A model generated the notes under the pieces. It made no database searches and was not told the DNA's origin. It saw nothing but the letters and a program-made list of their open reading frames with translations. From assembly GCF_040549465.1 (NCBI RefSeq), contig NZ_JBEPTL010000001.1, positions 228,856 through 292,855 of the forward strand: 64,000 nt of DNA, read 5' to 3'. This document shows, in pieces, positions 49,941 through 58,352 of the stretch; positions within the stretch are counted from its first letter, which is position 1; the number at the start of each line of letters is the position of its first letter. This DNA is from Lacisediminihabitans sp040549465 (GTDB lineage Bacteria; Actinomycetota; Actinomycetes; Actinomycetales; Microbacteriaceae). The position numbers and the translations under genes were made by a program.

Positions 49941-50870
49941 ATGACCAGATACTCGCCCTATGCCGCGCTTCTCGACAGAATTCCCGTCGAGCGGCATGAG
50001 ATCTCCGTACTCGGAAGCAGCACGCGTTACTGGGTCTACGGCCCGGAGGATGCGGCGACGACGATCGTGATCGCCCACGGCTATCGGGGCGACCACCACG
50101 GGCTCGAGCCGGTCATTGCGCAGTTGCCGGGAATCCGCTGGATCGGCCCCGACATGCCCGGCTTCGGCGAGTCGACACCTCTCACCGAAGTGCCGCACAG
50201 CGTCGCGGGCTTCTCCCAGTGGCTCACGACCTTCATTGACCTGCTCGGCCTCACCGGTACAGCGGTCACGCTCGGCCACTCCTTCGGCACGATCATCTCC
50301 TCACACGCCGTCGCGGGCGGCCTGCCGACGCCCACGCTGATTCTGGTCAACCCGATCTCCGCCTCCGCCCACAACGGACCGAGCCGCTTCGCGACCTGGA
50401 TCACCGTCGCGTTCTATCGCCTCGCCGCGAAGCTGCCGAACCGCGTCGGCCACTTCCTCCTCAGCCGCTGGATCATTGTGCAGTTCATGAGTTCGACCCT
50501 CGCGAAGACCAAGGACAAGCAGCTGAGGAAGTGGATCCACGCTGAACACCACACCTATTTCAACAACTTCGCCAGCCGCGACTCCGTCGTCGAGGCCTTC
50601 GAAGCATCCGTCGGCAACGATGTGAGCGACTTCGCGGCGAAGATCACCATTCCGACGCTGCTGGTCGCGGCCGAACTCGACGACATCACGCCCGTGCAAG
50701 CCCACCACGAGCTGGTGAAGCAGATGCCGGATGTCTCGCTCACCGTTCTCGAGGGCGTTGGCCATCTCATCCACTACGAGGTTCCAGAACTCGCCGCGAA
50801 GGCGATCGGCGAGTTTCTCGAACGCCAGGGCTACGACATCGGAGCGATCGAGGAGCCACGCGCGACGTGA
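49941..50870 (+). CDS. Alpha/beta-hydrolase
   Basis: A 309-residue alpha/beta-hydrolase. IAHGYRGDHHGLEPVIAQLPG is the oxyanion region, GHSFGTIISS (near residue 110) the nucleophile elbow with Ser, VAAELDDITPV the acid region and LEGVGHLIHYEVPELAA the catalytic His. The substrate is unknown. The ATG at 49941 is 8 bases after TAGAAT (49927-49932); a longer open frame upstream is antisense to treS and rejected. Its stop overlaps the glycosyltransferase start by 4 bases, so the two work together. Confidence 0.88.
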   Translation: MTRYSPYAALLDRIPVERHEISVLGSSTRYWVYGPEDAATTIVIAHGYRGDHHGLEPVIAQLPGIRWIGPDMPGFGESTPLTEVPHSVAGFSQWLTTFIDLLGLTGTAVTLGHSFGTIISSHAVAGGLPTPTLILVNPISASAHNGPSRFATWITVAFYRLAAKLPNRVGHFLLSRWIIVQFMSSTLAKTKDKQLRKWIHAEHHTYFNNFASRDSVVEAFEASVGNDVSDFAAKITIPTLLVAAELDDITPVQAHHELVKQMPDVSLTVLEGVGHLIHYEVPELAAKAIGEFLERQGYDIGAIEEPRAT

Positions 50871-51940
50871 AAGTGATTTTCGACTGTCGCTATACGCGTT
50901 TCGAACGCCACGATGGCATCAGCCGTTACACCGCGGGCCTGGTCGGCGCCTTCTCGAAGCTGCACCCTGTCACGATGCTGATCAGCGATGCCCGGCAGCT
51001 GCCGATGCTGCCTGACCTGCCATGGGTGATGGGACGACCGGGAACCAGCGCGCTCGAACCGTTCATCGGCATGCTCTCGATCAACAAACACAACCCGGAT
51101 ATCGTGTTCAGCCCGATGCAGACCATGGGGGCAACCGGACGCAGATACAAACTCGTGATGACCGTGCACGACATGGTGTTCTACCGGATCCGCCAGATTC
51201 CGGCTGGATACAGCTGGTACGTTCGCGCGATCTGGCGCAGCTTCTATCTGACCTACTGGCCGCAGCGAGCGGTGCTTCACCGGGCGGATGCGGTGGTCAC
51301 CGGATCCGAAAACTGCGAGAGCGAGATGAAGGCAGCGCGGCTCACCAGCCGTCCACTCACCGTCATCCGCCCGGGAGTCGACGACCTCGGCACCCCGCCT
51401 CGCGAATATCCGGCGTCGAAAATCCTCCTCTACATGGGCACCTTCCAGCCGAACAAGAACGTTGAGACGCTGGCCAGGGGGATGCACCATCTGCCCGGCT
51501 ACACGCTTCGCCTTCTCAGCCGCATCAGCGACGAGGATCGTGCCAGGATCGCCGCCCTCGCACCCGACGGTTCGATCGTCTTCGACAACGGCGTCACCGA
51601 CGAGGAATATCAGGAGGCACTGCTGGAGGCGACGGCGATGGTGACCGCCTGCCGCGACGAGGGGTTCGGCATCCCGCTTATCGAAGCCGAGGTCGTCGGC
51701 ACGCCTCTCATCATTAGCGACATCCCGCTTTATCACGAGGTCGGGGGAGACGCCGCGGTGTTCTTCGACCACGAGGACCCTCGTGCCTTCGCGAAGACGG
51801 TACTCGATTCCGACACCCCCGAGGAGTGGAAACGCCTCAGCGCAGCCTCGCGCACACAGGCGGCAGAGTTCAGCTGGGACGAATCGGCCAGGCGACTGCT
51901 GGCGCTTCTGACCGGGGTGGTCGGCGAGAAATCAGCCTAA
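50867..51940 (+). CDS. Glycosyltransferase, GT4 family
   Basis: A 357-residue retaining glycosyltransferase. MKVIFDCRYTRFERHDGISRYTAGLVGAF is the N-terminal acceptor-side domain; LLYMGTFQPNKNVETLARGM and ACRDEGFGIPLIEAEVVGTPLIIS (E-X7-E) are the nucleotide-sugar domain. Likely acts on a cell-envelope glycan or lipid; the donor is unknown. GTG start overlapping the hydrolase stop. Its TAA shares the bases CTAA with the stop of the convergent phosphatase gene. Confidence 0.88.
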   Translation: MKVIFDCRYTRFERHDGISRYTAGLVGAFSKLHPVTMLISDARQLPMLPDLPWVMGRPGTSALEPFIGMLSINKHNPDIVFSPMQTMGATGRRYKLVMTVHDMVFYRIRQIPAGYSWYVRAIWRSFYLTYWPQRAVLHRADAVVTGSENCESEMKAARLTSRPLTVIRPGVDDLGTPPREYPASKILLYMGTFQPNKNVETLARGMHHLPGYTLRLLSRISDEDRARIAALAPDGSIVFDNGVTDEEYQEALLEATAMVTACRDEGFGIPLIEAEVVGTPLIISDIPLYHEVGGDAAVFFDHEDPRAFAKTVLDSDTPEEWKRLSAASRTQAAEFSWDESARRLLALLTGVVGEKSA

Positions 51941-52578
51941 CCGGCGCTCTCTCGCTGCTCGATCGCGTTCTGGTCGACGATGTCTCCGCAGTCATCGGCG
52001 ATGGAGTCTTCTTCGATCGGATCGTCGAATGCCACCAGTTCGAGGCCGCCGTCGACATGCCGGAAGCTGTGCACCGATCCGTTGGTGATCGGCACTCCGC
52101 GATGGCCGGCCAACTCCGGCGCGACGGCGTTGAGGACGGTACGGATGACTCCACCGTGCGTCGTGATGATCAGGTTGCTGTCGGGGTGGCGCTCGGCGAG
52201 AGCGATCAGCGCCGGAATCACCCTGGCGATCACAGCCTCACGGGTCTCGCGGCCGGGCACCGGGGTGTCGCCGGGAAACCGTCGGGCGAGTTCCCGATCC
52301 TCGAGACCCTCGGCCTCGCCGTACCGGCGCTCGACGAGATCGTCGATCACCTTGATCTGGTAGATCTCGACCGTTCGACCGATGATCTGTGCTGTTTCGA
52401 AGGCACGGGACAGGGGGCTGGAGGCGATGCCGTCCCAGCTGCGACGGCTCAGAAGCTCCCCAGTTCGCGCGGCCTGCATCCTGCCCGTGTCGTTGAGCGG
52501 GATGTCGGTGCTGCCCTGGATCCTGCGCGCACGATTCCAGTCGGTTTCGCCGTGGCGAACCAGGTAGAGCAGGGTCAT
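51937..52578 (-). CDS. Histidine phosphatase family protein
   Basis: A 213-residue phosphoglycerate-mutase-like phosphatase. LLYLVRHGETDWNRARRIQG carries the phospho-His (RHGE, residues 8-11), with SSPLSRAFETAQII and a second His in IITTHGGVIRTVL. Such proteins dephosphorylate small molecules, and the true substrate is unknown. The ATG at 52578 gives the normal N-terminus; an upstream in-frame extension is basic and unlikely. Confidence 0.88.
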   Translation of the reverse strand: MTLLYLVRHGETDWNRARRIQGSTDIPLNDTGRMQAARTGELLSRRSWDGIASSPLSRAFETAQIIGRTVEIYQIKVIDDLVERRYGEAEGLEDRELARRFPGDTPVPGRETREAVIARVIPALIALAERHPDSNLIITTHGGVIRTVLNAVAPELAGHRGVPITNGSVHSFRHVDGGLELVAFDDPIEEDSIADDCGDIVDQNAIEQRESAG

Positions 52579-52666
52579 GGTCTGGGCATCCTCACAGCGG
52601 TCGACAGGCCTGCGCTGACAGCAGAACTGCGCCACGCGAAGGAGCACCTCGCGCCCGCGAAACCGG

Positions 52667-53521
52667 TCAGCTGGTGAGTCGGCCGGCCAGTTCCGTGAGG
52701 GTTTCCGAGGTACCAGCGTCAATCTTAATGGTCGCCCTCGAATCGCCCTTGGTGACTCCGCGATTGATGATCACCACGGGCATGCGCTTCTTCGTCGCCT
52801 GGTCAAGCAGTCGGATGCCGGAGTTGACCGCGAGCGACGATCCGGCGATCAGCAGTGCCTCCGCGCCCAGCAGGAGCGCACGGGCCTCGGCGAACTTCTC
52901 GGTGGGCACGAATTCGCCGAAGAACACGACCTCTGGCTTCAGGATGCCGCCGCAGTTGGTGCAGGACGGCGTGACGAACTCGGAGATCTGCGTGAAGGCG
53001 ACGTCGCCGTCAGGGCCGAGTTCGAAAGAGTCGGGCTCATCGAGCCATGGGTTCGCATCGGTCATGCGCTCTGCGATGTCGGCACGGGCGAAGATCTGGC
53101 CGCAGGTGAGGCAGCGCACGCGATCCATGGTTCCGTGCAGGTCGACCACACGCTGTGAGCCGGCACGCAGGTGGAGCCCGTCGACGTTCTGGGTGATGAC
53201 TCCGTTGATGGCGCCGGCCCTTTCCAGGGACGCCAGCACGCGATGGCCGTCGTTCGGCCGTGCACCGTCGAAGCGACGCCATCCCAGGTGACTACCGGCC
53301 CAGTAGCGCTTGCGGTATTCCGCATCGCTCAGGAACTGCTGGAACGTCATCGGATTGCGCGGCGGCGCACCGTCTCCCCGATAGTCGGGGATGCCGGAAT
53401 CGGTACTGACGCCGGCACCGGTCAGCACCGCGACCCTTCGGCCTCGCAGTGCGTCGGCCGCGGCATCCAGCTCGCTCGATGTGGCCGCGGGCCACTCACG
53501 CAGGGCAGCGACAGAAGCCAT
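52667..53521 (-). CDS. Sir2-family NAD-dependent protein deacylase
   Basis: A 284-residue sirtuin that removes acyl groups from lysines using NAD. AVLTGAGVSTDSGIPDYRG is the NAD site, ITQNVDGLHLRAGS and VDLHGTM hold the catalytic His, and the zinc ribbon is CLTCG plus CTNCGG (two Cys-X2-Cys pairs). GAGGAGG precedes the ATG at 53521. Divergent from the SpoU methyltransferase gene. Confidence 0.94.
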   Translation of the reverse strand: MASVAALREWPAATSSELDAAADALRGRRVAVLTGAGVSTDSGIPDYRGDGAPPRNPMTFQQFLSDAEYRKRYWAGSHLGWRRFDGARPNDGHRVLASLERAGAINGVITQNVDGLHLRAGSQRVVDLHGTMDRVRCLTCGQIFARADIAERMTDANPWLDEPDSFELGPDGDVAFTQISEFVTPSCTNCGGILKPEVVFFGEFVPTEKFAEARALLLGAEALLIAGSSLAVNSGIRLLDQATKKRMPVVIINRGVTKGDSRATIKIDAGTSETLTELAGRLTS

Positions 53522-53619
53522 GGACCACCCTCCTCACTATCGGTCGTGCTCTCACAGAGTAAACAACGGAGTTTTCGGATATGTTTCCAAATGCTGTCAG
53601 TGTCGGGCACAATCTGGCA

Positions 53620-53657
53620 TTTGTTCGCTGTCGGCAGCTTTTGTTCGTTGTCGGCAG
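53620..53657 (+). repeat. Direct repeat in the leader of the SpoU methyltransferase gene
   Basis: Two 18-bp copies (53620-53637 and 53640-53657) of TTTGTTCGCTGTCGGCAG, one base different. The second leads into AGGAAAGAG, the ribosome site of the gene. Confidence 0.75.
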
Positions 53658-53670
53658 GAAAGAGCAGCTC

Positions 53671-54474
53671 ATGCATACCGTGCCCATCGACACGCTCGAC
53701 CTCCCGGGGCTCGCCGACTATTCAGGACTCACGGATGTCGCGCTCCGTCGTCTGAGCGAGCCGGCCGGCGGCCTCTACATCGCCGAATCGACCAAGGTCA
53801 TGCGCCGGGCGATCGCGGCCGGACACCAGCCTCGGTCGGTGCTGCTACAGGAACAGTGGCTTCCCGACGTCGAAGAGCTTCTGACGGACTTCGACATTCC
53901 GGTCTACGTCGGTCATGCCGAACTGCTCGAGAAGCTCACCGGGTACAACCTGCATCGTGGGGCTCTCGCCGCCATGCATCGCCCGATATTGGCGCCGGTC
54001 GAGGAGGTGATAGACGGTGCCACTCGCATCGTGGTGATCGAAGATGTCGTCGACCACACCAATGTCGGGGCGATCTTCCGAGCCGTAGCCGGCATCGGCG
54101 CCGATGCCGTACTCGTGACTCCGCACTGCGCCGATCCGCTCTACCGTCGAAGCGTGCGCGTGAGTATGGGCACAGTGCTGCAGGTGCCGTGGACTCGGCT
54201 GCCGGAGTGGCCGGAGGGGGCCGACATTCTGAAGTCCGCCGGTTTCCACCTTGCGGCCCTCGCCCTCGCCGATGATGCCATCACCCTGGACCAGCTCGCC
54301 AGCGATCCACCGGAGAAACTGGCCATCCTGCTCGGTGCGGAAGGAGACGGACTCAGCCGCGAGGCGCTCGCGGGCGCCGACTCCGTGGTGACGATCCCGA
54401 TGATGCACGGCGTCGACTCCCTCAATGTCGCCTCCGCCAGTGCCGTGGCTCTCTGGGCGCTCCGTGCTCGTTGA
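53671..54474 (+). CDS. SpoU/TrmH-family RNA 2'-O-methyltransferase
   Basis: A 267-residue SPOUT methyltransferase that methylates a ribose in rRNA or tRNA with SAM. The trefoil-knot motifs are complete: VVDHTNVGAIFRAVAGIGADAVL (motif 1), LLGAEGDGLS (motif 2) and IPMMHGVDSLNVASASAVALW (motif 3). The N-terminal part (GLYIAESTKVMRRAI) is an RNA-binding domain. The ATG at 53671 with AGGAAAGAG upstream is chosen; an earlier in-frame ATG at 53581 would cross the direct repeat. Confidence 0.93.
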   Translation: MHTVPIDTLDLPGLADYSGLTDVALRRLSEPAGGLYIAESTKVMRRAIAAGHQPRSVLLQEQWLPDVEELLTDFDIPVYVGHAELLEKLTGYNLHRGALAAMHRPILAPVEEVIDGATRIVVIEDVVDHTNVGAIFRAVAGIGADAVLVTPHCADPLYRRSVRVSMGTVLQVPWTRLPEWPEGADILKSAGFHLAALALADDAITLDQLASDPPEKLAILLGAEGDGLSREALAGADSVVTIPMMHGVDSLNVASASAVALWALRAR

Positions 54475-54513
54475 CGCACCGACCAACTGCGCGAGGGGTC
54501 GAGCGCGGGTAAG

Positions 54514-54519
54514 TATCAT
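54514..54519 (+). promoter_or_regulatory. -10 box of the carboxypeptidase gene (leaderless type)
   Basis: TATCAT ends 6 bases before the GTG at 54526; no Shine-Dalgarno sequence is seen. Confidence 0.45.
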
Positions 54520-54525
54520 GAGCGG

Positions 54526-55761
54526 GTGCCAGTGAACCGTCGTCAGAAGATCCGTCGGATTTCGGCGATCGTCGCCGGCTCGATCGTCATCGTGGCGCTT
54601 GGCATCTACCTGCCGCTCACGCTGTTGGCGCCGCTCAATCCCGCACAGGCCGAGGTGTCTGGGTACAGCAGCCCCACCCGGGTGGCTGCTTCGCTCAGCT
54701 GGCCCGGATACGGCGCGAGCGCGATCAGCGCCGTCGGCTTTCCCGAGACCCTGGCATCGAACGGCACTGCCGGCCCGCTTCCGATCGCCAGTATCAGCAA
54801 GATCGTGACCGTGCTGGTGGCCCTCGAAGCCAAACCACTCGCTGTGGGGGAGCCTGGGCCTACCGTCACCTTCAGCGCCGCCGACAGCACCCTGTTCGCC
54901 AAGTACACGGCGATGAACGGCACGGCCAAGCCGATGAAGACCGGGTCAACCCTCAGCGAACTGGACCTGCTCCGGGTCGTGCTGGTGGCATCCGCGAACA
55001 ACTATGCGGATGCCCTGGCAACCTGGGCATATGGCAACCAACCCGCCTTCCTCGATGCCACCCGCACCTGGTTGTCCGCCCACGGCATGAACCACACGAC
55101 CATCGTCGAGCCGACCGGCATCAACCCGCAGAACACCAGCACTGCGACCGACCTGCTGATCCTCGGCAAACTCGCGCTGGACAACCCGGTACTCTCCACG
55201 ATCGTGTCCACCAAGACTGTGTCGGTGCCAGGGGTGGGGGATTTCCACAACACCAACGGGCTGCTCGGGCGGGACGGGGTCGACGGGATCAAGTCGGGCA
55301 CCCTCGAGGACTTCGGCACCTCGCTGCTCTTTGCTGCGGACTACCGGGTGGGCGGCACAGAGGTGAGATTGATCGGCGCGGTGATCGGAGCGTCCGATCA
55401 CGATGCCCTGTATGGCGCGGTCAAGTCGCTGCTGTCGACAGTGAAATCGGGGTTCTCCGAGATCACTCTTGCGAAGAAGGGCCAGGTCTTCGCCTCCTAT
55501 TCGACGCCGTGGGAGCACGTCGTCAAGGCCGTCGCCCAGAAAGACGTGTCGACAGTCGTCTGGAGCGACACGCCGGTGACCGTGAAGATCGAACCCACGA
55601 CAGAGGTCGGCCTCGTGAGAAAGGGCGGTTCCGCCGGAAGCGTCACCTTCACTGCTGGAGAAGCCACCGTGACGGTGCCACTGGTGCTGAATCACTCGAT
55701 CACGGATCCGGGTCCGTGGTGGCGACTGTTCAATCCCGCGCCCCTGCTCACCCGGCCATGA
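54526..55761 (+). CDS. D-alanyl-D-alanine carboxypeptidase, S11 family
   Basis: A penicillin-binding protein of 411 residues that trims the terminal D-Ala of peptidoglycan stem peptides. It has one membrane segment near residues 12-36 (ISAIVAGSIVIVALGIYLPLTLL) and faces outward. The active-site motifs are SISK (Ser89, Lys92), SAN (near 155) and KSG in GIKSGTLED. The N-terminal basic residues before the segment fit a signal anchor. A C-terminal domain follows (from about 305). Confidence 0.9.
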   Translation: MPVNRRQKIRRISAIVAGSIVIVALGIYLPLTLLAPLNPAQAEVSGYSSPTRVAASLSWPGYGASAISAVGFPETLASNGTAGPLPIASISKIVTVLVALEAKPLAVGEPGPTVTFSAADSTLFAKYTAMNGTAKPMKTGSTLSELDLLRVVLVASANNYADALATWAYGNQPAFLDATRTWLSAHGMNHTTIVEPTGINPQNTSTATDLLILGKLALDNPVLSTIVSTKTVSVPGVGDFHNTNGLLGRDGVDGIKSGTLEDFGTSLLFAADYRVGGTEVRLIGAVIGASDHDALYGAVKSLLSTVKSGFSEITLAKKGQVFASYSTPWEHVVKAVAQKDVSTVVWSDTPVTVKIEPTTEVGLVRKGGSAGSVTFTAGEATVTVPLVLNHSITDPGPWWRLFNPAPLLTRP

Positions 55762-55767
55762 TGACAC

Positions 55768-55785
55768 GCGTATACCGGTATGCGC
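55768..55785. promoter_or_regulatory. Near-perfect 18-bp palindrome before the desaturase gene
   Basis: GCGTATACC at 55768-55776 and its inverse at 55777-55785, with one non-matching pair. It lies 6 bases after the carboxypeptidase stop and 101 before the desaturase start. It may be an operator or a short hairpin. Confidence 0.4.
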
Positions 55786-55886
55786 ATAGATGCATGCGGT
55801 TACGGGTCTTTAGCCTTTAGAGTGAGTGCATCCATCGAGCGCCTGCTCTCTCTACCCCGACTGGGAAGTCACCTAAGCGAGGTATT

Positions 55887-56987
55887 GTGCCCGATTCCGT
55901 ATCCGTTGCCCCCGTCGTGACTTTTACGAAGACAAGGCCCGGTGGCAACCGCAGCAATCCCACGACCGAGTATTCGGCCCTGCTGCGAACGGTGCGGGAT
56001 GCCGGACTGCTGCGTCGTCGCACCGGTTTTTACGTGATGGTCTTCTCGATCCTCGTCGTGGCCCTCGGCGGAGCGGTCACCGGCTTCATCCTCCTCGAAG
56101 ACAGCTGGTTCCAGCTGCTTATCGCAGGCGCTCTCGGCGTCATCCTGACCCAGTTCGCCTTCCTCGCCCACGAGGCATCCCACCGGCAGATCTTCACCTC
56201 CGGCAGGGTGAACGACCTCGTCGGACGCACCCTGGCCAACCTCTTCGTCGGCATCAGCTACTCATGGTGGATGACCAAGCACAGCCGCCACCATGCCAAC
56301 CCCAATGTGATCGGCAAAGACCCCGACATCGAACAGGACTTCATCTCCTTCCAGGAAGCGGATGCCGCGGCGACCACAGGCCTCTACGCCTGGGCCACCC
56401 GCCGCCAGGGTTATCTGTTCTTCCCCGCGCTGACGCTCGAAGGCATCAACCTGCACATTCTCGGCTTCAAGACGGTGTTCGGCCGTGGACCCGTCGACCG
56501 CCGCTGGCTCGAGATCGGGATGCTGATTCCCCGCGTTACCCTGTACGTCGCGGCCATCTTCCTGTTCCTTCCCGTCGGAATGGCTTTCGCCTTCCTCGGT
56601 GTGCAACTCGCAGTCTTCGGCCTCTACATGGGGGCGTCATTCGCCCCGAACCATAAAGGGATGCCCGTGCTGCCCCACGACAGCAAGGTCGACTTTCTGC
56701 GTCGACAGGTGCTCACCTCGCGCAACATCACGGGTTTCGGCACCACCGCGTTCATGGGCGGCCTCAACTACCAGATCGAGCACCATCTCTTTCCGAACAT
56801 GCCTCGCCCGCACCTCGCCAAAGCTCGGGAGATCGCCAGGGAGTACTGCAACACCCACAACATCCTCTACACCGAGACGTCCTTGACAGAGTCCTACGGC
56901 ATCGTCATCGAATACCTCAACAGGGTGGGACTTGCCGCCGGCGGCGATCCATTCGACTGCCCGGCAGCCGTGCAGTTCGGTCGCTAA
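55887..56987 (+). CDS. Fatty acid desaturase
   Basis: A membrane di-iron enzyme that introduces a double bond in acyl chains. It has 366 residues and about four hydrophobic segments. The three histidine boxes are HEASH (95-99), HSRHH (132-136) and QIEHH (296-300); QIEHH, with Gln in place of the first His, is typical of acyl-lipid delta-5/6-type desaturases. No fused cytochrome b5 is present. GTG start with GAGG 4 bases upstream. Likely adjusts membrane fluidity, for example in the cold (inference). Confidence 0.92.
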   Translation: MPDSVSVAPVVTFTKTRPGGNRSNPTTEYSALLRTVRDAGLLRRRTGFYVMVFSILVVALGGAVTGFILLEDSWFQLLIAGALGVILTQFAFLAHEASHRQIFTSGRVNDLVGRTLANLFVGISYSWWMTKHSRHHANPNVIGKDPDIEQDFISFQEADAAATTGLYAWATRRQGYLFFPALTLEGINLHILGFKTVFGRGPVDRRWLEIGMLIPRVTLYVAAIFLFLPVGMAFAFLGVQLAVFGLYMGASFAPNHKGMPVLPHDSKVDFLRRQVLTSRNITGFGTTAFMGGLNYQIEHHLFPNMPRPHLAKAREIAREYCNTHNILYTETSLTESYGIVIEYLNRVGLAAGGDPFDCPAAVQFGR

Positions 56988-56993
56988 AAGCCG

Positions 56994-57770
56994 CTAGGGC
57001 TGGTACGGCCCCGCGGCAGGGCGCTTGGCCGTGATCCCGTCGCCTGACGACTGGTGGCGCACCCGGCGCAGCACCCACGGCACCAGGTATTCGCGAGCCC
57101 ACCCGATGTCTTCCACGCGCGCCTGGCGCCATGGTCGTGGCGGGAGTTGGTCGGGGTTGTAAGGCTTGAGGTCGTTCTCCACGTTCAGGGCGAGCAGCAC
57201 CATCCGCGCGATCGTGTTGTGGCCGATCGGTGAGAAGTGCAGGCGGTCCGGAGCCCACATCCGTGAATCCTTCAGCTCTCTCAGCGCCCACATGTCGGCG
57301 ACGACGAGGTCGTGGCGAAGGGCGATGGCTCTCAGGTTCTCGTTGTAGATCGCGACTTTGCCGCGCATCCGGCCGAGCATGGGGGTCATCCCGATGTCAG
57401 GTCCGTTAAAGAGCACGACGGTCGCGTCGTTGGAGCGCAGGCGAGCGATGCCCTTCTCCAGGCGCTCGGCCACGTCATCCGGGTCGGTGTTGGGGCGGAT
57501 GATGTCGTTGCCGCCCGCAGAAATTGTGATGAGGTCCGGGCGAAGTTCCATGGCCGGTTCCACCTGCTCATCGAGGATCTGACGCAGTAGGCGACCGCGG
57601 ATCGCCAGGTTCGCGTAGGCGAAGTCGTCGGTCTGCGTGCTCAGCACCTCGGCGACACGATCCGCCCAACCACGGCTGCCGCCGGGGCTCTTCGGCTCCG
57701 GGTCGCCGATTCCTTCGGTGAAGGAGTCGCCGATCGCGACATAGCGGGACCACGGATGTTGCTGAATCAT
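56994..57770 (-). CDS. SGNH/GDSL hydrolase
   Basis: A 258-residue esterase/lipase-like protein. YVAIGDSFTEGIGDPEP is block I (nucleophile Ser), ISAGGNDIIRP block III (Gly, Asn) and DRLHFSPIGHNTIA block V (Asp/His). No signal peptide is seen, so it is probably cytosolic; substrate unknown. The ATG at 57770 begins the family's usual N-terminus; an upstream extension is low-complexity. Confidence 0.9.
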   Translation of the reverse strand: MIQQHPWSRYVAIGDSFTEGIGDPEPKSPGGSRGWADRVAEVLSTQTDDFAYANLAIRGRLLRQILDEQVEPAMELRPDLITISAGGNDIIRPNTDPDDVAERLEKGIARLRSNDATVVLFNGPDIGMTPMLGRMRGKVAIYNENLRAIALRHDLVVADMWALRELKDSRMWAPDRLHFSPIGHNTIARMVLLALNVENDLKPYNPDQLPPRPWRQARVEDIGWAREYLVPWVLRRVRHQSSGDGITAKRPAAGPYQP

Positions 57771-57834
57771 GGTTCCAGCCTGCCCCAAAGATTCACGGCG
57801 CGCCAACGCGCCTGTTGCACTTTCGGTGAGGCCC

Positions 57835-58310
57835 TCACTCTGGTCGCTGCTCGATGCGGATGTCCGTGTCTGTCCCATCAGTATCCAGGAAGCCCAGCAG
57901 TGCGAGGGCCTCCTTCTCGACCGCACGTTTTTCGGGAGCGGTCAGCTTCTCCAGGGCGGTCACCATCAGCTGGGAGCGCAGCCGCTCCACAACCTCGCCG
58001 AGGCGGGTCAGGCCGCACCAGGCCTGGACATCCATCACGGATGCCGGACCGAAGGCCGCGAGATAGCGCAGCACCATGGCGTCGACCGACGGTGTCGCCT
58101 CCACGGATGCGCCGAGCCAGGTCTCGACAGTGCTGTGCTTCGCCTGGCCGCTCAAACGCCAGACACCCTCGGCGGTGTCTGTACCAGCGGAAGGTAATAG
58201 CGGGCCACCTGGGAGAGCGAAGCGGGGTCGTGATCAGGCCAACGTTCTTTCAGTCGCAGACCGAGCGCCGCGAAGGTGATGGGCCTCTGGCTAGCGACAA
58301 CATCCGTCAT
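57835..58310 (-). pseudogene. Decayed winged-helix (HTH_42/AlkZ-like) protein gene
   Basis: Two frames together resemble the middle and end of winged-helix DNA-binding domain proteins related to AlkZ glycosylases. From the ATG at 58310 one reads SLSQVARYYLPLVQTPPR, then the frame shifts near 58165-58180 to GVWRLSGQAKHSTVETWLG, continues as LRYLAAFGPASVMDVQAWCGLTRLGEVVERLRSQL and jumps to a C-terminal-like EKEALALLGFLDTD. So the N-terminal part is missing, there is a frameshift and an internal deletion. A 106-residue remnant starting at 58155 could still be made, but probably has no function. Confidence 0.75.
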
Positions 58311-58352
58311 GCTGTGCGGTCAGGTCGGTCGTTGCAGGTAATGTCGAAGGCG

